The position numbers and the translations under genes are program-made. A stretch of 64,000 bases of DNA, taken from Mediterranea massiliensis (lineage in GTDB: Bacteria > Bacteroidota > Bacteroidia > Bacteroidales > Bacteroidaceae). A model generated the notes under the pieces. That model saw nothing but the letters and a program-made list of their open reading frames with translations, had not been told where the DNA came from and made no database searches. The DNA is taken from positions 1-64,000 of the forward strand of contig NZ_LT635832.1 of NCBI RefSeq assembly GCF_900128475.1, written 5' to 3'. Shown here piece by piece: positions 47,636-56,900 of the stretch (positions are counted from its first letter, which is position 1; each line of letters begins with the position of its first letter).

Positions 47636-50086
47636 ATGAGCAGCATCAGAGACATTGCGAATTCTTTCGCTGAGGAATATTGTAGTGACGCAATCTATCC
47701 CTCCCATTTGTTCAAGGCTATACTCCACAAAAGTGTAGGTTTGGTTCATTTTATTGAAACAGATTTGGATAAGGATTATTATTATCTGCAAGAATGGGCC
47801 GACATACAAATGCAACTTTCACCACGTGCAGTCAGGCCGAAAAAGGACTTGCCCTATTCTCAGGAAGCTGAGGCCGTCATGGAAGAGGCAGAAGTTTACC
47901 AGGAAAAACTTGGACTGGCCGAATGTGAACCGGTTTGCATTCTGATGTCCCTTGTTACTCCTGGTGTAGGTTTTACATTTGAGCAACTAAAAACCTTACC
48001 ATTGACCGTTGCTGAAATACAGGCAAAGATCGGAGTCTCGACACATGCCGCCAATTCAGGCGAAACCGGCGGCGGAACAAGCCTGTCTTCCGTTGCCAAC
48101 GGGAAAGGACTCATCAATAAATATTGTATAGACAAAAAGGAAGAAGTCAAAGCGGGGAAAATAGGGCCCGTTATCGGTTTTGAAAATGAGATATCGGTTA
48201 TTTTCGAGATTTTTGGGCGAAAGACAAAATCCAACTTGCTTGTAACAGGAGAATCGGGGGTAGGAAAAACATCTCTTGTCAATGCGTTTGTCAAACAGCT
48301 TTCTGAGGGTCACGTACCTTCCTTTTTGAGTAATGCATCCGCATATGAACTGGACTTGGCAAGTATCGGTTCTGACGCATCCTATAAAGGTGAACTGGAA
48401 GATCGCTTCAAGAACCTGTTGCGAGAAATCAAAGAGCAACCCAATGCAATTTTGATTATTGAGTCTATAGACAAGCTATTTGACAAACAAAATAGCCTGT
48501 ATGGAGCTTCTTCCATTTTAAAGCAGGAATTGAATAAGGGCAATCTTCTGCTACTCTGTACCTCGTCCATTGACGGATATACCAAAAATATTGAAACAGA
48601 CAAGGAGTTTGTGACCAAACTTGAAAAGATTACACTCGAAGAACCTAATGCCGACCTGTGTCTCCGCATTCTGAAAGGTGCATTGGGTACGTATTCTGAA
48701 TATCACCATTTAGGTATAGGAGAACCTGTTATGGTGGATGCTGTCCGGCTGGCCAAGCGTTATCTGACGGAAAAGGCTTTGCCAGACTCTGCTTTCGACC
48801 TGATTGACCGCACAATGGCACTGGTAAAGACCATGAACGATATGTCTGCCAACGATATAGCCAGCCTACAGGCCGAGTTGGCGCAGCTAACGGAGCAGAT
48901 TGGCACTAAAGAGAATGGACAAATGATGATGGAGTTGGAATGGCTGCATTACAAACTGATCAACCAAATCAGTTGTATTTTGATGGCCCAACTGGATGCA
49001 GACGTTGATTTTGGCAAGATTGCTACTGCCCAGGAGCGGATTGATTATCTGAAAAAGATCTTAGACCAGCTCTCCCAATTGTGTCAGCAAAAGCGTACGG
49101 AACTTGACAGCTCGGACCTATTCGCCGTAGTAGCCAAACAGACAGGCATCCCGTTGGGTAAAGTCCAGTCAAAAGAACGGGATCGTCTCATCAATGCTGA
49201 AGCCACACTGAAGAAACGTGTAGTCGGACAAGATCATGCTGTGAAAATTGTACTCGATGCTGTGTTTGAGTCCCGTTCGGGTCTGAATAAGAAAGGACAA
49301 CCTATGGGATCATTCTTCTTCCTCGGACCGACAGGAACTGGTAAGACTGAATTGTCCAAGGCCTTGGCTGCTTTTTTGTTCGAAGATGAATCCGCGCTTA
49401 TCCGTTTTGATATGTCAGAATTCAAGGAAGAGCACTCCGTCGCATTGCTCTACGGAGCGCCTCCGGGATATGTAGGTTATGAAGAAGGAGGTCTGCTGGT
49501 AAACAAGATTCGCCAAAAGCCTTATTCTGTAGTGTTGTTCGACGAAATCGAGAAAGCACATAAATCTGTATTCGATCTGTTTCTCCAGATATTGGATGAA
49601 GGCAAACTTCATGACCGTCTGGGCCGTGTAGGCGATTTTTCGAACGCTTTGATCCTGTTCACCTCAAACATAGGCAGCCAGTTCATCGTCGATTCGTTCA
49701 ACAAAGGTTCCATCCCTCAGAACAACGATTTGATGGACATTATGCAAAACTACTTCCGACCAGAATTTCTGGGACGCCTGACGGAAATTGTTCCTTTCTC
49801 TCCGATTACCGAAGAGACCGTTACCCGTATTTTCGACATACATCTGAAAGGTTTGCTGAAATTACTGGAAGAGCAGAACATTGAACTTTGTATTAGTCCG
49901 GAAGCAAAAAGGGACATTGCCATGATGGGCTTCAACCCACAATACGGTGCCCGTCCGGTCATAGGCATTATCCGTAAGGAACTGAGACACCCGCTTTCCA
50001 AACTGATCATTTCTGGAAAAATTAAATCAGGAGATACCGTTGAAGTACGAATGAAGGATGGAAAACCGGAATTTATGACTCTATAA
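47636..50086 (+). CDS. clpV: T6SS sheath-recycling ATPase ClpV/TssH
   Basis: 816 residues. ClpB-type unfoldase that disassembles the contracted T6SS sheath. An N-terminal Clp-like domain (about 1-140) is followed by AAA+ domain 1 with Walker A GESGVGKT at about 205-212, a short coiled coil, and AAA+ domain 2 with Walker A GPTGTGKT at about 564-571, Walker B VVLFDEIEKAHK and FTSNIGS. An in-frame ATG at 47591 would add 15 residues but leaves only about 7 bases of leader after the predicted transcription start. It is the first gene of the module and directly precedes the two sheath genes, which separates it from housekeeping ClpB. Confidence 0.92.
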   Translation: MSSIRDIANSFAEEYCSDAIYPSHLFKAILHKSVGLVHFIETDLDKDYYYLQEWADIQMQLSPRAVRPKKDLPYSQEAEAVMEEAEVYQEKLGLAECEPVCILMSLVTPGVGFTFEQLKTLPLTVAEIQAKIGVSTHAANSGETGGGTSLSSVANGKGLINKYCIDKKEEVKAGKIGPVIGFENEISVIFEIFGRKTKSNLLVTGESGVGKTSLVNAFVKQLSEGHVPSFLSNASAYELDLASIGSDASYKGELEDRFKNLLREIKEQPNAILIIESIDKLFDKQNSLYGASSILKQELNKGNLLLLCTSSIDGYTKNIETDKEFVTKLEKITLEEPNADLCLRILKGALGTYSEYHHLGIGEPVMVDAVRLAKRYLTEKALPDSAFDLIDRTMALVKTMNDMSANDIASLQAELAQLTEQIGTKENGQMMMELEWLHYKLINQISCILMAQLDADVDFGKIATAQERIDYLKKILDQLSQLCQQKRTELDSSDLFAVVAKQTGIPLGKVQSKERDRLINAEATLKKRVVGQDHAVKIVLDAVFESRSGLNKKGQPMGSFFFLGPTGTGKTELSKALAAFLFEDESALIRFDMSEFKEEHSVALLYGAPPGYVGYEEGGLLVNKIRQKPYSVVLFDEIEKAHKSVFDLFLQILDEGKLHDRLGRVGDFSNALILFTSNIGSQFIVDSFNKGSIPQNNDLMDIMQNYFRPEFLGRLTEIVPFSPITEETVTRIFDIHLKGLLKLLEEQNIELCISPEAKRDIAMMGFNPQYGARPVIGIIRKELRHPLSKLIISGKIKSGDTVEVRMKDGKPEFMTL

Positions 50087-50135
50087 TAAATGTATAAATT
50101 AAACTCATGATAACCCTATAAAAAACGAGAAACTT

Positions 50136-50600
50136 ATGGCAATGAAAGAAAATTTCATCTCGATGGCTCCAGATGAAGAATCCAATGCGAAAGTCAATCC
50201 CATTGACAACAACAAGACGTTGATGATTGACCAGTATACATCGAATGTAGAACCGGGCGATCCTGAATTTGTAGAAGACATTCAGAATATCAACGATGCG
50301 TTTGCACATTTCAAGCCGTCCGTCGAAGTTGACTTTGTGGACGAAGAGGGCGGTTCGGTAAATGAAGTGCTCCATTTCAGTGAAATCCGAGATTTCGAAG
50401 CTCAGGGCGGTAAAGGCAGATTGGTAGCAAACAGTCAGTTTCTTTCAGGCGTGAAAAAAAAGATTGATACTAACAGCAAAATCCGTAAGAGTATCGAACA
50501 GAACAGAAAGCTGAGAGACATTCTTAAGGACAGTACGGCTAAAGAGGAATTGAAAGAGATGCTCCAGGCCATGCTCGAAGAATTGGAAAATAGTAAATAA
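50136..50600 (+). CDS. tssB: T6SS small sheath protein TssB
   Basis: 154 residues. With TssC it builds the contractile sheath around the Hcp tube. The middle contains the TssB-type KPSVEVDFVDEEGG (about 67-80) and LHFSEIRDFE (about 89-98), and a helical C-terminus (IEQNRKLRDILKDS to the end). The N-terminus is longer than in proteobacterial TssB, as in Bacteroidota. It sits between clpV and tssC, 19 bases before the latter. Confidence 0.9.
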   Translation: MAMKENFISMAPDEESNAKVNPIDNNKTLMIDQYTSNVEPGDPEFVEDIQNINDAFAHFKPSVEVDFVDEEGGSVNEVLHFSEIRDFEAQGGKGRLVANSQFLSGVKKKIDTNSKIRKSIEQNRKLRDILKDSTAKEELKEMLQAMLEELENSK

Positions 50601-50619
50601 CCATTAAAAATATAATGTT

Positions 50620-51990
50620 ATGCCAGAAGCAGAATTACAAAAAAGCAATACCGCATCACAGGGTGCTGGCGAAGTGAAGCAGACCCGGCAACCGGCACAG
50701 TCCAAGGATATCTCGCAATTGTTGTCCGCATTCGGTGGTTTCAATGCCATTCGTGGCTTTATGCCCGATGCAGACAATTTGAACCCCGCGCGCAAGGCTG
50801 CCAAAGCTGTGTTCCTGTCGGACAAACGTTTTCAGGACAAACGGGAGAATCTGATTAACGATATCAAAGGTTGGCTTGAAATCCTCAACGAAGGACACGA
50901 AAGCGCGTCCGAGTTTGTAGATGCCTGCAAAGCCAAAGAAGATAAGTATACCAAACTTCTTAGCCAGGGCATCACTGATGCTCTCTATGCAACAGCTAAT
51001 TTAGAACGCTCTTATCGGGCTCTTGATAGCTTCTTCAAAAACGCCAATACAGACAAAGTGAAAAATCTGCGCATCATTAATGTATACAAAGACGACATTG
51101 CTGATAACGATTCGGGGTTTGCTCAAGAAGTAGATACCCTACTGCGCAACGGCTTTGATCGTCTAAGCCTGAAAGATTGTTATAGCTTGATGGTTGTTCC
51201 CGGCAATGTATTCCAAGACAAACCAACTTTGTTACAATGGGCCAAAATTGCCTTCAAATACAAAGTCATGCTGATCACTGATCATGCCGACGAATATTCA
51301 TTTGATGACTTGCAAGCCAACACAGAAGGCTACCGCGACAGCGATATCGAACTGCAAAACGTTATTATGACCGCAAACTGGCTTGTTGGACGCGACTCTG
51401 AAAAGCTGTCTGAAGACGAAAAAGAAAGCCCCGCATTCTATATCTGCAGTTCGGGCGCATTGGCAGGAAAACTGTATGACGAAAGTGCCAATATGGCTCA
51501 AGGCGCTGGTGGGAAAAAATATGGTACACTCGATGGGGTGAAAGGTGTCAAGTTGGACTTGCTGAAATCTGAGATTGCGGCTCTGATGGATAACCAAGTT
51601 ATTCCGATGGTTTACTCCGAAGGGCGCGTCATGGCATTCAACAACACCACCCTCTACAATGGTGACAATACCGCCATGAAAGAATATCCCATTGTTCGCG
51701 TATTCGACTGGGTCAAGAAAGTACTGATGAACTACGTACACGAAGTAGCTCTCGAAAACTGGGATCCCTATAATTCTCCCAAAAACTTGAAAGCAAAAAT
51801 ACAGGCCTTCCTGAACGATTACAAGGGCTACGGCAACTTGTTCCAGAATTATGAAATCAAAGAGCCGACACAGGATCCGGTAACCAAGCGTATCACATGT
51901 GATATCAGTCTGACTCCTTTCTATTCAGCCAAGAATTTTATCATTAAGGTATCGGCAGACAAGAAGGATAAAGACGCTCAGATGGTATAA
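50620..51990 (+). CDS. tssC: T6SS large sheath protein TssC
   Basis: 456 residues, normal for TssC. Characteristic segments are WLEILNEGHES-like helices at 78-100, LRIINVYKDDIADND near 150, the GFDRLSLKDCYSLMVVPG strand-helix near 177-194, ANWLVGRDSEK near 250-260 and the C-terminal core-sheath part (VRVFDWVKKVLMNYVH, ITCDISLTPFYSAKNFIIKV). It pairs with TssB in the outer sheath. No separate TssA- or TssK-like gene is nearby. Confidence 0.93.
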   Translation: MPEAELQKSNTASQGAGEVKQTRQPAQSKDISQLLSAFGGFNAIRGFMPDADNLNPARKAAKAVFLSDKRFQDKRENLINDIKGWLEILNEGHESASEFVDACKAKEDKYTKLLSQGITDALYATANLERSYRALDSFFKNANTDKVKNLRIINVYKDDIADNDSGFAQEVDTLLRNGFDRLSLKDCYSLMVVPGNVFQDKPTLLQWAKIAFKYKVMLITDHADEYSFDDLQANTEGYRDSDIELQNVIMTANWLVGRDSEKLSEDEKESPAFYICSSGALAGKLYDESANMAQGAGGKKYGTLDGVKGVKLDLLKSEIAALMDNQVIPMVYSEGRVMAFNNTTLYNGDNTAMKEYPIVRVFDWVKKVLMNYVHEVALENWDPYNSPKNLKAKIQAFLNDYKGYGNLFQNYEIKEPTQDPVTKRITCDISLTPFYSAKNFIIKVSADKKDKDAQMV

Positions 51991-52028
51991 TATAATCAAA
52001 TTCTTTCATATTTCAAAAACGTATAATT

Positions 52029-52421
52029 ATGGCAAAGACACCAGTTAAATTAGAAGTTGATGGCTACAAAGAACGAGAAGTTATGATGGTTAAATACGAA
52101 TTTGACCAGGCTACTGACGTAGAAGGCCAGATGTCGGGTATTCCCCGTGGAGGTAAAATCAACATCCGTGTAAAAGCTCTTAATGACGGAACCCCCGATT
52201 TATTGGCATGGATGATCGAACGGAACCTACCCAAAAACGGTGTTATCACTTTCCTGGAAACAAAAACCGGTAAGAACATGAAGACTATCAAGTTCACCAA
52301 CGGTTATTGTGTAAACTTCGAGGAAAAATGGGAAGACAAGAAAGGTCATTTCGAGGAAATCGAAATCACCTGTCAAAAGATTGAATTCGAGTCTGTCGTT
52401 TTTGAAAACGACTGGGCTTAA
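52029..52421 (+). CDS. tssD: T6SS tube protein Hcp/TssD, copy 1
   Basis: 130 residues, a beta-barrel subunit whose hexamers stack into the inner tube fired by the sheath. The core DVEGQMSGIPRGGKINIRVK (about 33-52) is nearly repeated in the next gene, so the two are paralogues. It begins 38 bases after tssC and ends 38 bases before copy 2. A/T-rich codon use matches the module. Confidence 0.92.
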   Translation: MAKTPVKLEVDGYKEREVMMVKYEFDQATDVEGQMSGIPRGGKINIRVKALNDGTPDLLAWMIERNLPKNGVITFLETKTGKNMKTIKFTNGYCVNFEEKWEDKKGHFEEIEITCQKIEFESVVFENDWA

Positions 52422-52459
52422 GTTCTGAACATGATGTCTAATTAAAAAACAGAAACACT

Positions 52460-52858
52460 ATGGCAGAAAACATAACTCCGGTACAATTATCGGTAAAAGA
52501 TTTCGAGACCCGTGAAGTCATGATGATTGACTACACTTTCTCACAGACAACCGACCGTGAAGGCCAAATCTCCGGTATTCCCAGAGGTGGCCGTATTGAC
52601 ATCCGTGTCAAAGCTATGAACGACGGCAATAACCAGTTGCTGCAATGGATGCTGTCACCCAACGATCCGCGTGACATCAAGATTACCTTCTACAACACCA
52701 TTGACGGTTCTACGATGAAGGAACTGGAAGGTACAGGATGTTATTGCGTGCACTACCTGGAAAAATGGGAAGATGGCGAGGAACACTTCGAACAACTGCA
52801 AATCGTTTGCCAGGAGCTGAAGAACGGTCCCGTTGACTTCCAGAACCCTTGGAAGTAA
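52460..52858 (+). CDS. tssD: T6SS tube protein Hcp/TssD, copy 2
   Basis: 132 residues, clearly homologous to copy 1 (DREGQISGIPRGGRIDIRVK against DVEGQMSGIPRGGKINIRVK), but with divergent N- and C-terminal loops. Two Hcp types can mix in one tube or carry different cargo. Two strong hairpins follow directly (52867-52917). Confidence 0.92.
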   Translation: MAENITPVQLSVKDFETREVMMIDYTFSQTTDREGQISGIPRGGRIDIRVKAMNDGNNQLLQWMLSPNDPRDIKITFYNTIDGSTMKELEGTGCYCVHYLEKWEDGEEHFEQLQIVCQELKNGPVDFQNPWK

Positions 52859-52866
52859 AGTTTGTA

Positions 52867-52917
52867 GCCGCCAGCTGGCGGCATCCTATCGCCTCCCCGA
52901 CATTTTTTGTCGGGGAG
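52867..52917 (+). other. Double hairpin after the Hcp pair
   Basis: GCCGCCAGCTGGCGGC (52867-52882) is a perfect 16-base palindrome. CTCCCCGAC (52893-52901) and GTCGGGGAG (52909-52917) form a perfect 9-bp stem around a seven-base loop. No T run follows. It lies in a 95-base gap and is the only strong structure inside the module, so it probably blocks decay or attenuates, giving more hcp than vgrG message. Confidence 0.65.
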
Positions 52918-52953
52918 ATAAAGTAAAAAACACGAAGTAATAAACATCCCGTT

Positions 52954-53361
52954 ATGTCTTTATTTGCTAACTTATATTTGGGGGATAACACCTCTGACAC
53001 TTATACCAACGCGTATCGGGTGGTCCAATGCGAGGTTAAAGTATCGAGGCATCACAATTCCTATACGCCCGACGGTAATCCGCGGTGCGACCAACTTATT
53101 CTGTCGGTCATTGCCCCCAACAAAGACGACCTCATGCTGTTTGAATGGTACATCGACCAGACTTCATTGTCCGGCAAAGTCGTAGTTGATCTGACCAACC
53201 AATCTGCCAAATACGACATAACGACACGAACCTTCAAGTTTGAGGATGCCAAATGCTTTTCGATAGACGAAACCTATAATATCAGCGACACCAACCGCCA
53301 TCAACTTAAACTGGGCATTATGGTGAAGAAGCTGGAGATTGACGAGACTGAATTCCAATAA
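52954..53361 (+). CDS. Hcp-like T6SS protein
   Basis: 135 residues, similar in length and strand pattern to the two Hcp copies, with SLFANLYLGDN at the start and a C-terminal MVKKLEIDETEF strand. Direct sequence identity with copies 1 and 2 is low. Bacteroidota T6SS loci often carry several diverged TssD genes, and position between hcp and vgrG supports this. It could be an adaptor between tube and spike. Confidence 0.65.
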   Translation: MSLFANLYLGDNTSDTYTNAYRVVQCEVKVSRHHNSYTPDGNPRCDQLILSVIAPNKDDLMLFEWYIDQTSLSGKVVVDLTNQSAKYDITTRTFKFEDAKCFSIDETYNISDTNRHQLKLGIMVKKLEIDETEFQ

Positions 53362-53388
53362 AGCAAACCCCTCAAATTAAGACCTTCT

Positions 53389-53898
53389 ATGCAAAACATC
53401 TCAAACTATCTCAAGGCCACTCTCTTTTTCGATGACATCCGTACAACTAAAGTCAAAAGAGAGCAAGGCTTCACGCTGCAACAATTCCATTACGAATGTG
53501 CCAGAAAAAGGAATGACAGGGGAATGCCTTACGGCCCTACCCAGACTACTATCCTGCAACTCCAAATCAAATCCTTGCCGGACGGTTACCTGAAAGAAAT
53601 ATACAAACGGCTGGACGAGCATACAGAATCGTGTTTCTCGATCGTTTTCAACGCAACCTTCCGTACAGATGAAGGAGAAAACACATTGAGCGACTACGAC
53701 AGCGGACTGGTCGTAACTGGCTACGTCATCAGCGTGGACGAGGCCTTCGGAATTTCCCGTCCCGAACCGGCAGTATTCCCTTCCGAAGAAGGGGAAAAGA
53801 AAGCCGACCTGATGATGACCAGCATCAGGCTGCTGACCCAATCAATTACCTACATCGGCAGCGACAGCTACCAAAAGACACTGTATATCAATTTCTAA
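53389..53898 (+). CDS. Likely Hcp-like/tube-associated T6SS protein
   Basis: 169 residues, 27 bases after the previous gene and 18 bases before vgrG. It is longer than Hcp and has a unique acidic loop (SEEGEKKADLMM, about 138-149). The strand-rich rest ends in YQKTLYINF. I do not recognise a definite family; the four-gene run suggests another tube-type protein or an adaptor that loads VgrG. It is not a convincing TssE. Confidence 0.5.
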   Translation: MQNISNYLKATLFFDDIRTTKVKREQGFTLQQFHYECARKRNDRGMPYGPTQTTILQLQIKSLPDGYLKEIYKRLDEHTESCFSIVFNATFRTDEGENTLSDYDSGLVVTGYVISVDEAFGISRPEPAVFPSEEGEKKADLMMTSIRLLTQSITYIGSDSYQKTLYINF

Positions 53899-53916
53899 CC
53901 CTAACAGCTATAGATC

Positions 53917-56900
53917 ATGGCCTCCTATACTTTAAAAATCTACGACGTTCCTCAAGAAAATAAAAATATCGAATTGAGTTACAACTCAAACGATGGACAT
54001 TCAGCAGGATCTACAACCATAGAGAATACTACATGGACTTTCACGCTCCAAAATTTGAGCTACTCGAAAGCCATTTACAAACCGGGAGAACTTATCTTTA
54101 AGTTGCAAATATCAGGGTGTAACGGCGTTAATGCTATTTACAGCACATTCAAAGGAAAAAAAATCGAATTAACAGCCCAAGCCGATAACAAGAGTAGCAG
54201 TATTGCAAAAGACTATTATATTTTCGGCATACAAATCGAGAAAAAAGGGAACGTTTATTATGCTACGTTCCAAGCCTACGACCCGTTTAAGTTCCTTACA
54301 CTGGATACGTATTGCAAAGCCTATACAGGTAAAAAATTCACTCAAGACATTTTTTTGAACAAAGATCTTTGGCCCAATAACCTTCCGGAAGCAATAGATG
54401 AACAACTGAAAATAGAGAATGCTCAAAGTTTGAAGAAGGAACGGGAAGCAGAGAAGGCAAATCTCGAGAAAAAACAAGAGGAAATAAATAAAGAAATAAA
54501 CGACCTCAACGATAAGATAAACAAAGAGACAAACGAAAATACAAAAGAGGAACTGCAAAAGACGCTTAATGAAAAGAAGGCATTATCTCAAAATATAAGT
54601 ATAAAAATAGAAGAACTTGATAGCGAAATAACGAAATTAGGCTCTATTATCGAAGGAAAAAAAGGATCTCAATTTAACAAAAATCCTCGCTATCTATACC
54701 ATGATGATAAAGAATTTATCCAGCCCTACCTCGTGCAATACAACGAAAGTTTCTTCGATTTTCTGGTCAGAGTCAGCAACCGATGCGGAGAATTTCTCTA
54801 TTACGAGGACGGATATTTCAATATCGGGTGGGAAAAAAAGACTAAAAAAGATAAGGATGATAAAGAACAAGATGACATAACACCCATTACGGAGTATGTT
54901 TCCGTCAATTTTTCTGATGAAACAGTTACTGCTTGGAAAGAAAACTACATCGTAAGCAGCCATCATAATTATCCACTCACGGAGAATCACATGAAACGTT
55001 TTCCCTCGTTATTGCCACTTGACGAAGAAAAGCTACAAACGGAGTATGGAAAAGGTTACAATGTTGAGGAAAAGGGAGAAGGTAAAATAGATATAACCAG
55101 CACAGATCAATCAGGAAAATCAATAACAATACAAGATAAATTAAGGAGCAATTACGAAGTTAACGTTGCTGATCTGCAGCTTCAGGATTCCCAACTGGCT
55201 TCAGATGAGAACCTGGTTTCCCTTCCTCCCAAAGATGAATACACCAAATGGCAAGATTTTGCCCTGTGGCCAGGATATTTTTTTATCAACGCTGTTACTG
55301 ACATCGTTAATTCGGCCGATATAATTGAAGCAACAAAGAACTTAATCTCTGATACGGGAATAACCATACTGAACTGTAGTTTGTCTGCCAAAGCGGCCAA
55401 TGACGACTATGAAGACAAAAATTTTAAAAAGGGGACCTATACAAACGACAGAAAAAAGGGCGATCGCATCCATCCGTTCAGTACATCAGAGGAGAATATG
55501 AACACCACTTTAAGCAGCTACGTCACCTTCAGCCTGGAATTTTATGAAGCCATCCGCAAGGGAATAGAAGCGAACGAACGGTCACGTATCCAAATTGCAT
55601 TGGGCGACCATTTCTACCCCCTCACGCTGGGCTGCTTGATAGAGTTGGACGGAAAGAAATACATCGTTGTCCAGATGAACGGCTGCGCCAACAGCGGTGC
55701 AGAGACCCTCGACATCGAGGCCATCCCATACGAAGATAAGTTCGTATTCCCCCCTGCCGCTCCTGTCAGCCCCATCCGAGAGGCCAAAGCCCAACGAGCC
55801 TTCATCACGCACAATGCGGACCCACTGAAAATGAACCGTGTAAGGGTGCGCTATCCGTGGCAAAGCCAAACAGAAGACCCCACACCGTGGATCCGCATTG
55901 CTCTCCCCATGGCTTCGGACGGCAGCGGCTTCAACTTCCTTCCCCAGATAGACGACGAAGCCATTATCAACTACGAGAACGGAAATATTGAGAAGCCTTA
56001 CGTAGAAGGCATGCTCTATACAAGGGCAGAAAAAGAAAACGAATCACCGGTCCCATATGCCCACAAGAAAGACAAAGCCCGCGTCATCTCGTCCGTAAAC
56101 GGTCATTCCATCATTTTCTCCGACCCATCAGCCAGTTCAGACGCTTTTAATTCATTGTCCCCATTGATGAGCACCATTAAAAGTTTCTGCCCAACCGGTT
56201 TTATCAAAACAGAACTTAGTTTACGTGACCATAAAGTGGATATTTTCCCAGATTCTTTCAAGAAAGCGATGGGAGGCATCGAGTTTACCGACGAACACGG
56301 ACTGTACTCCATATCCATGTCATCGGACAAACGTGCCATCTCCATCGACAGCCCTTTGGGCAAAGTAAATATCAGCGCCTTTACAGGTATCACCATCAGT
56401 GCGCCCAACGGGAATGTCCGTATCGAGGGCAAGAACATCGATATCGTGGCGGGTAATAACCTGTCCATTTCTTCCGGAAACAATATCGCATCCCACTTTT
56501 GGCCTGTTTATCGTGATAAAAGTCTTGGAGAAAGTATTTTCGATTCCCTTAAGGATGCAGGTAAAACAATAATTTCTAAACTTGAGATAATTGACATGAA
56601 TTTAATACGTACTGCATTCGAAACTTTCGTACGTCCTTGTGGCGGTACTATGCTTATCAAGTCGAACAGGTACCTGTGTTTTGAAGCCGGCAAGGGAGAG
56701 ACTCAAATTGCCGGACATCAACAATTTGGAATGGGTACTGCATGGAAGTCATTAATCAAACCAGACCAAATAATGGAGGTAACAATCCCATATCAAAATA
56801 CTGATGTGGCATCAAACAGAATACCAATATATATCAACAACTTCATCCAGGCTATTAATACAGCAACTGCTTTATTCAATACAATTAACCAATCATTATC

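Noticed and set aside
53389..53898. TssE baseplate protein
   Set aside because: Length and strand pattern fit Hcp-type proteins better, and no gpW-like or EAR motif is seen.
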